64,000 bases of DNA from DATKNA01 sp963786765 (GCA_963786765.1 CAWBAJ010000008.1:434001-498000); one strand, 5' to 3'; counted from the stretch's first letter, positions 1 through 8,956 are shown. Numbers and translations are program-made. The notes: generated by a model not told the origin, from the letters alone.

Positions 1-3000
1 AGCCGGCTGCGGTGCCCGGCCTCGGCCTCGCCGGCCAGCTCGACGCGGACGCCGTCCAGCACCTGCACCCGGCCCGACTCGCGCACCGGCTCGGCCGGCA
101 CGGTCGCGGGGTTCCCGACGACCGCGTGCCCGACCGCGACGACGTCCGCCATCTGGCCGACCCGCTTGAACTCGGCGTGCAGCGTGTAGCGGCCGGCCGT
201 CGGGAAGGTGATCGGGACGGCGAAGGTGCCGGGCTCGCCCGTCGGCGTCGGGTGGATGTGCTGGAAGGCGCCGAGGTCGTCGCGGGTGACGATGAGGTGG
301 ATCCACGCCTCGTGACTACGGCCGACGTCCTCGACCGGGCGGCCGGTCTGGGCGTCCCGGACGTGGATCGTCACCGAGGTGGGGCGGCCGGGCACGGCGA
401 TCCCGCCGGTCGAAGGGGCCACCTGGACGTCGACAGCGAGGCCGGCGTCGTCGACGTCCAGCGGCTCGGTCTCGGACGTCATCATGACGCTCATCGACGG
501 CCGCATCGGCATGCCCGTCCCCTGGATCCAGGCGAGCTGGCCGTTCATGCCACGCTCGGCGGCGCTGGTCCGGCTGAGCATCGTCAGGCCGCCGCCGATG
601 AGCAGCGCGAGGACCGCGATGCCGGTGAGGTAGGCGGACTCGCGCAGCCGGCGGGTGAACCTGGGGCGCAGGTCGTCGGCGGTCGCGGGCCGGCGGAACC
701 CGCGCAGGCGGAGGGCGTTCGTGACGACGCTGACAGAGCTCATCGCCATGGCGGCGGCCGCGAGCGACGGGTTCAGCAACGTGCCGTTGAAGGGGTAGAG
801 CAGGCCGGCCGCGACCGGGATCAGCAGCACGTTGTAGGCGAACGCCCAGGCCAGCCCCTGCTTGATGGTGGCCACCGTGCGGCGGGACAGCGCGATCGCG
901 GCGACGATGCCGCGCAGGTCGCCGCCGACGAGCGTGATGTCGGAGGCGGCGATGGCCACGTCCGTGCCGGTGCCGATCGCGATGCCGAGGTCCGCGGTCG
1001 CGAGGGCCGGGGCGTCGTTGATGCCGTCGCCGACCATGGCGACGACGGCGCCGCCGGACTGCAGCCGGGCGACGTGCTCGGCCTTGTCCTGCGGCTTCAC
1101 GCCGGCGAGCACGTGCTCGATGCCGACCTGGCGGGCCACGACGGCGGCCGTGCGCGGGTTGTCGCCGGTGAGCATCCACACCTCGAGGCCGAGGGTCTTC
1201 AGCTGGGCGATGGCGTCCGCCGACTCGGGCTTGACGGTGTCGGCGACCCCAAGCACTCCCGCTGGCCGGCCATCGACGGCGACGAACACCGGCGTGGCGC
1301 CGTCGTCGGCGAGCCGCGCGGCGAGCGGGCGGAGGGTGCTGAGGTCGAGACCGGCGAGGAGCTCCTCGTTGCCGACCAGGATCTCGCGCTTCCCGGCACC
1401 GTCGTCGAGGCGCGCCCGCAGGCCGGCGCCGGGCTGGGCCTCGAAGGACGTCAGGCCGGGCAGACGCAGCCCGCGCTCGTGGGCGGCGGCGACGAGCGCA
1501 GCGCCGAGCGGGTGCTCGGAGCCGGTCTCGGCGGCGGCGGCGAGGGCGAGCAGCTCGTCGGCGCCGAAGCCGGGCGCGGGGTGGACGGCGGTGAGCTCGG
1601 AGCGGCCACGTGTGATCGTGCCGGTCTTGTCGAGGACGACGGTGGTCAGCCGGCGGGCCTGCTCGAGCGCCTCGCCGCCGGAGATGAGGATGCCGAGCTC
1701 GGCCGCCTTGCCGGTGCCGACCATGATGGCCGTCGGGGTGGCGAGGCCGAGGGCGCAGGGGCACGCGATGATCAGGACGGCCATGGCGGTGCCGATGCCG
1801 AGCGCGACGCCGTTGCCGTCGGGGCCGAACAGCGCCCAGCCCGCGAACGTGAGGATCGCGAGCCCGATGACGGCCGGCACGAACCACGCCGAGACGGTGT
1901 CGGCGAGGCGCTGCATCGGGGCCTTCGAGCCCTGCGCGTCCTCGACCAGCCGGACGATCTGCGCGAGCGTCGTGTCGCGACCCACCGCAGTCGCCCGCAT
2001 CACGAACGACCCGGTGCCGTTGACGGTGGACCCGATGACGGTGTCGCCCTCCGCCTTCGCGGTGGGAACGGCCTCGCCGGTGAGCATGGACTCGTCGACC
2101 GCGCTGGCGCCCTCGGTGACGACGCCGTCGACCGGAACCTTCTCGCCGGGCCGCACCCGCAGCAGGTCGCCGACGGCGACGCTCTCGACGGGCACGTCGG
2201 TCTCGGTCCCGTCCCGCACGACGCGGGCGGTGGCCGGCTGCAGGCCGACGAGCGCCGTGATCGCGGCCGTGGTGCTGCGCTTGGCGCGGGCTTCCATCCA
2301 GCGGCCCATCAGGACGAGCGCGGTGACGACGACGGAGATCTCGAAGTACACGTGCAGCGGCAGACCGAGCTGCTCGGCGATCGCAGGCCAGAGCGTGACG
2401 AACGCGCTGTAACCGAAGGCGACGCTCGTGCCGAGCGCGACGAGGGTGTTCATGTTCACCGTGCCGTGCCGGCCCGCAGCCCACGCGGCGGAGTAGAAGC
2501 TCCGGCCGGCCCAGACCTGGATGACGGTGGCGACGACCAGCAGCAGCGGCATCAGCCAGTCCATGACGTCCACCGGCAGCGGCAGGTACATCAGGACCAT
2601 CATCGACAGACCGGCGGTCAGCGAGACCTGCCACTGGCGCTTCAGGGTGCCGATCTCGGCGTCCTTGGCCGCGTCCTTGCCGGCGGCCTTGCCGGCCGCC
2701 GTGGTCGCGGCCTTGCCCGTCGCCGCGGAGCCGGCGCTGTCGCCGTCCGGGGCCTGGGTGGCCGGGGTCCCGAAGTCCTCGCGCGCAGCGGCCGTGTAGC
2801 CGGCCTTGCCCACGGCGGCGGCGAGGTCGGGCAGCGAGGCGGCGGCCGGGTCGAAGGCGACCGTGGCGACCTCGGTGGCGAGGTTGACCTGTGCGGACTC
2901 GACGCCGTCGACCCGGTTGAGCGCCTTCTCGACGTGCCGGACGCAGGAGGCGCAGGTCATCCCGCCGATGTCGAGGGTGACGTGGGTGAGGCGGCTGAGC

Positions 3001-3041
3001 TGCGCGACCTGCGTCGTCTGCTGGGTCATCTGCTGGGTCAT
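1..3041 (-). CDS. copA: Copper-translocating P1B-type ATPase, 3' end beyond window
   Basis: Exports Cu(I) across the cytoplasmic membrane using ATP. The protein opens with a heavy-metal-associated domain (GMTCASC, residues about 27-33), then an Ala/Lys-rich linker and the P-type core: TGEAVP in the actuator loop, the transmembrane metal site CPCALGL near residue 427, the phosphorylated Asp in DKTGT near 470, and GDGINDAP near 668. The ATG at 3041 is chosen because GGAGG lies 7 bases upstream. The reading frame is still open at base 1, giving more than 1,013 residues, longer than the usual 700-850. The excess is a C-terminal extension: a last membrane segment, a Met-rich stretch near 830-850 and a beta-rich region (about 870-1010) containing HIHP. 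It is divergent from the copper chaperone gene at 3216. Family assignment is secure; the role of the extension is inferred. Confidence 0.93.
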   Translation of the reverse strand, partial: MTQQMTQQTTQVAQLSRLTHVTLDIGGMTCASCVRHVEKALNRVDGVESAQVNLATEVATVAFDPAAASLPDLAAAVGKAGYTAAAREDFGTPATQAPDGDSAGSAATGKAATTAAGKAAGKDAAKDAEIGTLKRQWQVSLTAGLSMMVLMYLPLPVDVMDWLMPLLLVVATVIQVWAGRSFYSAAWAAGRHGTVNMNTLVALGTSVAFGYSAFVTLWPAIAEQLGLPLHVYFEISVVVTALVLMGRWMEARAKRSTTAAITALVGLQPATARVVRDGTETDVPVESVAVGDLLRVRPGEKVPVDGVVTEGASAVDESMLTGEAVPTAKAEGDTVIGSTVNGTGSFVMRATAVGRDTTLAQIVRLVEDAQGSKAPMQRLADTVSAWFVPAVIGLAILTFAGWALFGPDGNGVALGIGTAMAVLIIACPCALGLATPTAIMVGTGKAAELGILISGGEALEQARRLTTVVLDKTGTITRGRSELTAVHPAPGFGADELLALAAAAETGSEHPLGAALVAAAHERGLRLPGLTSFEAQPGAGLRARLDDGAGKREILVGNEELLAGLDLSTLRPLAARLADDGATPVFVAVDGRPAGVLGVADTVKPESADAIAQLKTLGLEVWMLTGDNPRTAAVVARQVGIEHVLAGVKPQDKAEHVARLQSGGAVVAMVGDGINDAPALATADLGIAIGTGTDVAIAASDITLVGGDLRGIVAAIALSRRTVATIKQGLAWAFAYNVLLIPVAAGLLYPFNGTLLNPSLAAAAMAMSSVSVVTNALRLRGFRRPATADDLRPRFTRRLRESAYLTGIAVLALLIGGGLTMLSRTSAAERGMNGQLAWIQGTGMPMRPSMSVMMTSETEPLDVDDAGLAVDVQVAPSTGGIAVPGRPTSVTIHVRDAQTGRPVEDVGRSHEAWIHLIVTRDDLGAFQHIHPTPTGEPGTFAVPITFPTAGRYTLHAEFKRVGQMADVVAVGHAVVGNPATVPAEPVRESGRVQVLDGVRVELAGEAEAGHRSR

Positions 3042-3084
3042 CGGTACTCCTCCGGGTTCAGTGCCTGATCGCAGACAACAGCCC

Positions 3085-3151
3085 GGCGCTGTCGATCTCC
3101 TGTCCGCGACGGCCCGACGTCGACGGGAACGGACAGGGCGAGGACAGCGCC
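3085..3151. promoter_or_regulatory. Imperfect inverted repeat in the copA/copZ divergent promoter region
   Basis: Two 22-base arms, 3085-3106 and 3130-3151, match in 17 of 22 positions when one is reverse-complemented. The conserved blocks are GGCGCTGTC and CCTGTCCG. The repeat sits midway between the divergent start codons of copA and the chaperone gene, where a copper-sensing repressor or activator could control both. I do not recognise a canonical CsoR or CueR site, so an operator role is inference from position and symmetry. Confidence 0.35.
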
Positions 3152-3215
3152 CGCCCGCACGGTGGGACCACGACATCGCCGGCCGCCGCGGCGGCGGCCC
3201 GACAGAGGAGGAACC

Positions 3216-3413
3216 GTGAGCGAGATCATCCTGTGCGTCCCCGACATGAGCTGCGACCACTGCGTCCGCGCCATCTCGTCCGAAGTGGCCGTGGTGCCCG
3301 GCGTCGAGACCGTCGACGTCCGCCTGGACGGCAAGACCGTCCGCGTGACGGGGACGGCGGCGGAGGACGCGATCCGCGCCGCCGTCGCGGAGGCCGGCTA
3401 CGAGGCGGCATGA
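3216..3413 (+). CDS. copZ: CopZ-type copper chaperone (heavy-metal-associated domain)
   Basis: A 65-residue protein made of a single heavy-metal-associated ferredoxin-like domain. It carries the copper-binding motif MSCDHC at residues 11-16 and the usual alternating hydrophobic pattern ending in EAGYEA. Such proteins carry Cu(I) in the cytosol and pass it to the N-terminal domain of CopA. The GTG at 3216 follows GAGGAGG by 4-5 bases; a longer upstream frame exists but lacks this site and would add a basic tail not seen in the family. The gene is divergent from copA, with a shared 174-base control region, so both are probably induced by copper. Confidence 0.9.
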   Translation: MSEIILCVPDMSCDHCVRAISSEVAVVPGVETVDVRLDGKTVRVTGTAAEDAIRAAVAEAGYEAA

Positions 3414-3430
3414 CAGGTCAGCGCCGTGGC

Positions 3431-3470
3431 TAAAGTGGGGGGCCGTGCGGGAGGGAACTCGCGCACGGCC
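3431..3470 (+). promoter_or_regulatory. -10-like TAAAGT followed by a 9-bp hairpin upstream of the SARP gene
   Basis: TAAAGT at 3431-3436 fits the actinobacterial TANNNT -10 pattern. It is followed at 3441-3470 by a perfect 9-bp stem (GGCCGTGCG / CGCACGGCC) with a 12-base loop. If the -10 is real, transcription would begin close to the left edge of the hairpin, making it a 5' mRNA structure of the regulator gene. The hairpin could instead end the chaperone transcript. The sequence does not decide between these. Confidence 0.3.
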
Positions 3471-3487
3471 TTCTGCGTGGAGCAGGT

Positions 3488-6478
3488 GTGGAGTTCACGA
3501 CGTTCGGGGTGCTCGGCCCCGTCGAGGTGCGCCCCGCCGGCGGCGTGCCGGTGCAGCTGGCGCCGTCCGTGCGCGCGCTGCTCGCCCGGCTGGCCCTCGT
3601 GCCCGGCCGGGTGGTCTCGGTCGACGCCCTCACCGACGCCCTCTGGGGCGAGGACCTGCCGGCCGACGCCGCCAATGCGCTGCAGCTGCGGGTCTCCAAG
3701 CTGCGCCGGGCGCTGGCAGCCGCCGGCGTCCCCGGCGACGTGCTCGTCACCCAGGCTCCGGGCTACCGGCTGGCAGTCGATCCCGACGCGGTCGATGCCG
3801 TCCGGTTCGAAGGACTGCTGACGCGCTCCCGCGCCATCGCCGGCGACCCCGGCGCCGCGCTGACCGTGCTCGACGAGGCGCTGGCGCTGTGGCGCGGGCC
3901 GGCGCTCGCGGACGTCGGCGACGCGGAGTGGGCCGCCGCCGAGGGCGTCCGGCTGGAGGAGCTGCGGCTCGGCGCCCTCGAGGACCGGCTGGAGCTCCTG
4001 CTCGAGTCCGGGCGGCATCCGGAGGCGACGGCCGAACTCGAACGCCTTGCCGCCCTGCACCCGCTGCGCGAGCGGCTGCACCGGCTGCTCATGCTCGCCC
4101 TCTACCGCGGCGACCGGCAGGCCGACGCCCTCGCCGTCTACCGCCGCCTGCGGGAACGCCTGGCCGACGAGCTCGGCATCGACCCGGCCCCCGAGGTGCA
4201 GGCCCTTGCCCAGGCGGTGTTGCGGCAGCAGGTCCCGGAGCCGCGTACGCCGATCGCGGCCGCCTCCTGGAGTCCCGCGGCGGCCGCGCCCGGCAGCGCG
4301 CCGGAGGCCCTCGCGTTCGGAGTTCCCGAGCTCCCGCAGCCGCTGTCCGCCGTCCTCGGCCGCGAGCGGGACGTCGCCACCGCACTGGAGCAGCTCCGCC
4401 TCGGCCGGCTGGTCACCTTGACCGGACCTGGCGGCGTCGGCAAAACCACGCTGGCGCTCGAGGTCGCCCGCGCCGCCGTCCCGGAGACCGCACCGGAGGT
4501 CCGGTTCGTGCGCCTGGCCTCGGTCGAGCCCGGCGGGGACGTCGCGGAAGCCGTCGCGCGCCAGCTCGGCGTGCAGGCCTCCGGGCCTGGCGAGGCCGCT
4601 GCCGCGGGAGTGCTCGGGTTCCTCGCGCCGCGACGTGCGCTGCTCGTGCTGGACAACTGCGAGCAGGTCGTCGAGGCGGTCGCCGCGTTCGCGGAACGGC
4701 TGCTGCAGGCCTGCCCCCAGCTGCGTGTGCTCACCACCAGCCGGGAGGCGCTCGCCGTCCCCGGCGAGGTGCAGGTCGCCGTCCACCCGCTGGGACTGCC
4801 CGCGGCCGGAGCGGCCGAGGACGTCGACCACGCCGGCGCGTCGCCCGCGGTGCAGCTGTTCGTCGAGCGCGCGCGGGCGGTGCGGCCGTCCTTCGCGCTG
4901 ACGGCGTCCAACGCGGGCGTCGTCGCCTCCATCTGCCGCCGGCTCGACGGCGTGCCGCTGGCCCTCGAGCTCGCGGCGGCACGGGTGAAGGCCCTCCCGC
5001 TCGACGAGATCGCGGCGCGGCTCGACGACCGGTTCGCGCTCCTCACGGCCGGTCCCCGGACGGGCGAGGCCCGGCACCGGACCCTCAAGGCCACCCTCGA
5101 CTGGAGCCACGACCTGCTCACGGACGACGAGCGGATCGTGCTGCGGCGGCTCGCGGTGTTCCGCGGCGGGTGGACGCTGGACGCCGCCGAGGAGGTGTGC
5201 GCCGGCGACGGGGTTCCTCGCGACGACGTCCTCGACCTGCTGTTCCGGCTCGTGGACCGCTCGCTCGTCGTGCCCGGTGCGGACTCCGGGCGCTTCCGCA
5301 TGCTCGTGACGATCCGCGAATACGCCGAGGACCGCCTGCGGGAGGCCGGCGAGGCTGACGCCGTCCGGGAGCGGCACCTCTGGCACCAGACGGCGCTCGC
5401 CCAGGAGCACGGATCGGTGACCTGCTGGGGAGGAGCCGGCTGGTCGCGGATGCTCGCCGAGCACGAGAACATGCGCGCCGCGCTCGGCTTCGCGATGGAC
5501 CGCGCGCGCCGGTCGGGGCGCCCCGAGGACGTCGAAGCGGGGTTCCGCCTCGCGAACGCCATGGTGTGGTTCTGGCAGTACAACCTGCGCTACGAGGGCA
5601 TGGAGGTGCTGACCTCGCTGCTCGCGCTGCCCGGCGGGTCGGCCGGCAGCCGCGCCCTCGCCCTGCAGGGCATCGGGCTGTTCCACGTCTACTACCCGAC
5701 GGCGGCCTCCCGGGCAGCCACGCGGGAGAGCCTGGAACTGTTCACGGGCCTCGGCGACGCCCGTGGCGCCGCGGTCTCCCGGCTCATCACGGGGTGGAAC
5801 GGCCAGTACGACGTCGAGATGGCACCGTCCCGCGCTCTCGCCGTCGAGGCGGCGAACGTCCTGCTGGAGGACGCGACTCCCGGCCTCGCCGGTCTCGTCA
5901 CCTACGTGATCGCCTCGCTCGACCTCGGCGCGGGGGAGTTCGAGTCGTCCGCCGCCGGCTGGCCGATCGTCCTCGAGCACCTCCGGGAGTCCGGCGACCG
6001 GGTCATGCAGAGCGCGGTCCTCGCCCACTACGGCCTCGCGCTGCGCGAGACCGGGCGGACCGGCGAGGCCCTCGCGGCACTGCGGGACGCCGTCGACATG
6101 GTCCGCGACGGCCAGACCCTGCACGGGCTCGCGTTCGCGCTGATCCATCTCGCGCACACCGAACTCGACCTCGGCACCGGTAGCGACGTCCCCGGTCTGC
6201 TCGAGTGGGCGGACGAGTCGGCGCGCCGGGTGCGGAACCCGCGGTGCCAGGCGTGGGCGGCCTGGGGAAGAGCGCGGCTGTGTTTCGCCGCCGGGGACGC
6301 CACTGCGGCGCTCGCCGAGTGCCGGCGCGCGGTCGACCTGCTGGAGGACCGGGAGTTCCCGTGGGCCCGGGTGCGGCTGTGGGCGTTCCTCGCCGAGGTG
6401 GCTCGGGCCGCCGGGGACGCCGGCGAGGCCGCCCGCGCCGAGTCGCACGTCCAGGGACTCGCGACCGCCTCCGCCTGA
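3488..6478 (+). CDS. AfsR/SARP-family transcriptional regulator with NB-ARC ATPase and TPR-like region
   Basis: A 996-residue cytoplasmic regulator. Residues about 1-100 form an OmpR-like winged helix (FGVLGPVEV start), 104-250 a bacterial transcriptional activation domain, and 300-600 an NB-ARC ATPase with P-loop GPGGVGKTT near residue 314 and LLVLDNCEQ as Walker B. The C-terminal third is helical and TPR-like. This is the layout of AfsR, which activates secondary metabolism genes in Streptomyces. The GTG at 3488 is preceded only by a weak GAGCAGG. No biosynthetic cluster lies directly beside it in the same direction; the nearest candidate is the convergent ole operon, separated by the aminopeptidase gene. 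Target genes are unknown. Confidence 0.85.
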   Translation: MEFTTFGVLGPVEVRPAGGVPVQLAPSVRALLARLALVPGRVVSVDALTDALWGEDLPADAANALQLRVSKLRRALAAAGVPGDVLVTQAPGYRLAVDPDAVDAVRFEGLLTRSRAIAGDPGAALTVLDEALALWRGPALADVGDAEWAAAEGVRLEELRLGALEDRLELLLESGRHPEATAELERLAALHPLRERLHRLLMLALYRGDRQADALAVYRRLRERLADELGIDPAPEVQALAQAVLRQQVPEPRTPIAAASWSPAAAAPGSAPEALAFGVPELPQPLSAVLGRERDVATALEQLRLGRLVTLTGPGGVGKTTLALEVARAAVPETAPEVRFVRLASVEPGGDVAEAVARQLGVQASGPGEAAAAGVLGFLAPRRALLVLDNCEQVVEAVAAFAERLLQACPQLRVLTTSREALAVPGEVQVAVHPLGLPAAGAAEDVDHAGASPAVQLFVERARAVRPSFALTASNAGVVASICRRLDGVPLALELAAARVKALPLDEIAARLDDRFALLTAGPRTGEARHRTLKATLDWSHDLLTDDERIVLRRLAVFRGGWTLDAAEEVCAGDGVPRDDVLDLLFRLVDRSLVVPGADSGRFRMLVTIREYAEDRLREAGEADAVRERHLWHQTALAQEHGSVTCWGGAGWSRMLAEHENMRAALGFAMDRARRSGRPEDVEAGFRLANAMVWFWQYNLRYEGMEVLTSLLALPGGSAGSRALALQGIGLFHVYYPTAASRAATRESLELFTGLGDARGAAVSRLITGWNGQYDVEMAPSRALAVEAANVLLEDATPGLAGLVTYVIASLDLGAGEFESSAAGWPIVLEHLRESGDRVMQSAVLAHYGLALRETGRTGEALAALRDAVDMVRDGQTLHGLAFALIHLAHTELDLGTGSDVPGLLEWADESARRVRNPRCQAWAAWGRARLCFAAGDATAALAECRRAVDLLEDREFPWARVRLWAFLAEVARAAGDAGEAARAESHVQGLATASA

Positions 6479-6503
6479 CCGGCGTCCGCCTGTGGCCGCG
6501 GAC

Positions 6504-7274
6504 CTACTGCGGGCGTTGGGTGAGGACGATCGGCTCGGACTCGGTGATGGCGATGGTGTGTTCGGTGTGCGCCGTGCGGCTTCCGTCCGCACTCCGGAGC
6601 GTCCATCCGTCCGGGTCGACGCGTAGCTTGTCGGTCCCACGCATGAACCATGGTTCGACCGCGAGAACCAAGCCCGGCCTGAGGCGGTAGCCGCGACCTG
6701 GACGGCCGTCATTGGGGACGTGGGGGTCGCCGTGCATGGTGCGTCCGACGCCGTGTCCGCCGAACTCGAGGTTGACGGTCAGTCCAGCTTCCCGGGCCAC
6801 GGCCCCGATGGCGTGTGACAGATCCCCGATCGTGTTCCCGGCGCGGGCGACGGCGATCGCGGCGTCGAGCGCGCGCTCGGTGACCCGGATCAGCTCGATG
6901 TCCTCGGCGCGCGCGGCCCCCACGACGAGGCTGATCGCCGCGTCGGCGACCCAGCCGTCGACGCTGGCGGCGAAGTCGAGACTGATCAGATCCCCGTCCC
7001 TGAGCCGGTAACGGTGCGGCTTGCCGTGCAGGACCGCGTCGTTGACCGAGGTGCACAGCACGTACCCGAACGGTCCCCGGCCGAAGGAGGGGGCGTAGTC
7101 CAGGTAGCACGATTCAGCACCGCGCTTACGGATGAGTTCATGGGCGAAGGAGTCGAGGTCGAGGAGGTCGACGCCGACCGCCGCCCGTTCCGCGAGCCTG
7201 ACGAGGGTTGAGGCGACGAACTCACCGGCTGCTCGCATCTGCTCGACCTCCGCGGCCGTTCGCAGTTCGATCAT
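6504..7274 (-). CDS. map: Type I methionine aminopeptidase
   Basis: A 256-residue metalloprotease that removes the initiator methionine from nascent proteins. All expected metal and substrate residues are visible: His in VLHGKPH, the two Asp in SLDFAASVDGWVADAA, His in GGHGVGRTMHG, Glu in LAVEPWF and Glu in HTEHTI. The ATG at 7274 is preferred over one at 7295 because GGAGGG stands 9 bases upstream of it and overlaps the earlier codon. It begins 31 bases after the ThuA-like gene on the same strand, so it may be the last gene of the ole transcript. Its location outside a ribosomal protein or secY-adk context suggests a second, non-housekeeping copy (inference). Confidence 0.9.
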   Translation of the reverse strand: MIELRTAAEVEQMRAAGEFVASTLVRLAERAAVGVDLLDLDSFAHELIRKRGAESCYLDYAPSFGRGPFGYVLCTSVNDAVLHGKPHRYRLRDGDLISLDFAASVDGWVADAAISLVVGAARAEDIELIRVTERALDAAIAVARAGNTIGDLSHAIGAVAREAGLTVNLEFGGHGVGRTMHGDPHVPNDGRPGRGYRLRPGLVLAVEPWFMRGTDKLRVDPDGWTLRSADGSRTAHTEHTIAITESEPIVLTQRPQ

Positions 7275-7305
7275 GCTGCGCGTCCCTCCAGCCACCGCTG
7301 CGTCG

Positions 7306-8001
7306 TCACAGGGCTGCCGCCCAGCGGATCGCGCCGAGGAGGTGCCGGCGGAAGGCAGGCTCGCTGAATGACTCCGCGGTGTGCCCGCAGCCGGTGTAGA
7401 ACGCGCGTCCGCCCTCGTACTCCTGGCACCAGGCGATCGGGTGGTAGGCGCCCATGCCGCCTCCCCGATAGGTCTCCTCGTCGACGGTCAGCAGGACTGT
7501 GACGTCGGGTCCCGGGAGTGAACGGAAGTCGTACCACTCGTCGAACCGCCTCCAGGTCGGGCTCAGGTGAGCGGTGGAAGGGTGCTGATGGCTCCGAACT
7601 GTGAGCGTCCCGGGTTGCGGCTCCGGGTGGGAGTGGAAATACGCGCCGACCAGGCCGCCGTACCAGGCCCAGTGGTACTCCGTGTCGGCGGCGCCGTGGA
7701 CGCCCACGTACCCGCCACCCTCGCGGATGTATGCCTCGAACGCGTTCCGCTGATCGTCGTCGAGAACGTCGCCGGACGTCGACAGCCAGACGACCACCCG
7801 GTAGCGAGCAAGGTTCTGGCTCGTGAAGGCCGATGCGTCCTCGGTCGCCGTCACCGTGAATCCGTGAGCCCCCCCGAGTTGCCGGAGGGCGTCGACGCCG
7901 GCGGGGATCGAGGCGTGTCGGAAGCCCGTCGACCTGGAGAAGACGAGGACGGCGAAGTCGGGCGCCGAGTCGGCGACGGCCTCATCCACCATGACGGCCA
8001 T
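7306..8001 (-). CDS. ThuA-like domain protein (trehalose utilisation / glutamine-amidotransferase-like fold)
   Basis: A 231-residue protein with the ThuA domain pattern: LVFSRSTGFRHASI at the start, VVWLSTSGDVL, GGGYVGVHGAADTEY in the middle, HPIAWCQEYEGGRAFYTGCGH and a C-terminal GAIRWA. The family is related to class I glutamine amidotransferases but lacks a settled activity; members occur in sugar-processing loci. Its start overlaps the end of the upstream oleD gene by about 20 bases, indicating translational coupling. A second ATG lies nine bases in. Whether it serves olefin synthesis or merely shares the transcript is unknown. Confidence 0.82.
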   Translation of the reverse strand: MAVMVDEAVADSAPDFAVLVFSRSTGFRHASIPAGVDALRQLGGAHGFTVTATEDASAFTSQNLARYRVVVWLSTSGDVLDDDQRNAFEAYIREGGGYVGVHGAADTEYHWAWYGGLVGAYFHSHPEPQPGTLTVRSHQHPSTAHLSPTWRRFDEWYDFRSLPGPDVTVLLTVDEETYRGGGMGAYHPIAWCQEYEGGRAFYTGCGHTAESFSEPAFRRHLLGAIRWAAAL

Positions 8002-8956
8002 ACCAGTCGCTCAGCCGGCGGAACCCCTCGTCGAGGGTCACCGCGGGCTGCCAGCGCAGGGCGCTGCGCGTCCGCCGTTGGTCGAACCAGTGCGCCGTCG
8101 CCAGCTGCTCCGCCAGGAAGCGGGTGAGCGGGGGAACCGACCGACGGCGGGTCGCCGCCCACACTCCTTCCGCCGCGGCACCGGCGAGCCAGGCGGCGGC
8201 GAACGGCACGCGGATGGTCCGCCCGGGAACTCCCGCCGCGCGGCACAGCCGGGCGAGGACCTCGGCGACGGGCCGCGGCTCCCCGTTGGAGACGACGAGG
8301 GCCTCGCCGTGCACCGGTCCGCAGGCGTCCACGGCCGCGATCAGGGCGGCCGCCGCGTTGTCGACGTAGGTCGTGTCGATGAGGGCAGCGCCGGAGCCGA
8401 TCACGGGCAGTCGCCTCGCCCGCGCCCGCTCGACGATGCGATCCACGAGCTGGGGATCGCCCGGCCCCCACACCAGGTGAGGGCGGATCGCCAGCACGGC
8501 CAGCGAGGACGAGTCCCCGGCCAGCGCGGCCACCTCCGCCACGGCCTTCGATCGGGAGTAGCGGCCGCGGGCGCGGGCCGGATCGGCCGGTCCGGCACCG
8601 ACGCCGCTCAGCGCGGTCCCGGCGTGTGCCACCGACGGCGACGAGACGTGCACCAGCCGGCCGACGCCCGCGGCCCGGCAGGCGCGGACGACGTTGCGGG
8701 TGCCTCCGATGTTGGCGGACGCGTACTGCGCCCACGGGCCCGTGACGTCGACCTTCGCGGCCAGGTGCAGCACCACGTCCTGGCCTCGTGCGGCCTGCTC
8801 GACGACCGCGGGGTCGGCGACGTCGCCCAGCACCTCCGGGCACGGCAGGCCGGAGGGACGGCGCTGCAGCACCGTCACCTCGTCGCCGCGCGCGAGCAGC
8901 CCGGTGGCCGAGGCCCGGCCGAGCATCCCGCTCGCCCCGGTGACCAGGACCTTCAC
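7982..8956 (-). CDS. oleD: OleD: NAD(P)-dependent 2-alkyl-3-ketoacid reductase of olefin synthesis
   Basis: A 324-residue extended short-chain dehydrogenase of the 3-beta-HSD/epimerase type. The Rossmann motif VTGASGMLGRA is at the N terminus and the catalytic YSRSK (YxxxK) lies in the middle. In the ole pathway OleD reduces the 2-alkyl-3-keto acid made by OleA to the beta-hydroxy acid that OleC converts to a beta-lactone. The GTG at 8956 overlaps the oleBC stop as GTGA, a tight coupling that supports the assignment; on sequence alone it could be any member of this dehydrogenase group. Context with OleA and the fused OleBC makes the ole role likely. Confidence 0.85.
   Translation of the reverse strand: MKVLVTGASGMLGRASATGLLARGDEVTVLQRRPSGLPCPEVLGDVADPAVVEQAARGQDVVLHLAAKVDVTGPWAQYASANIGGTRNVVRACRAAGVGRLVHVSSPSVAHAGTALSGVGAGPADPARARGRYSRSKAVAEVAALAGDSSSLAVLAIRPHLVWGPGDPQLVDRIVERARARRLPVIGSGAALIDTTYVDNAAAALIAAVDACGPVHGEALVVSNGEPRPVAEVLARLCRAAGVPGRTIRVPFAAAWLAGAAAEGVWAATRRRSVPPLTRFLAEQLATAHWFDQRRTRSALRWQPAVTLDEGFRRLSDWYGRHGG

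Noticed and set aside
12..3068. A 1,018-codon open frame on the plus strand opposite copA
   Set aside because: It is the mirror of the P-type ATPase gene in very high GC DNA; its product is Arg/Gly/Asp-rich low complexity with no recognisable domain, whereas the minus strand carries every P-type motif.
3398..6712. A 1,104-codon minus-strand frame across the SARP gene
   Set aside because: Composition is typical of antisense frames in GC-rich coding DNA, and the plus strand encodes a clear AfsR-type protein over the same bases.
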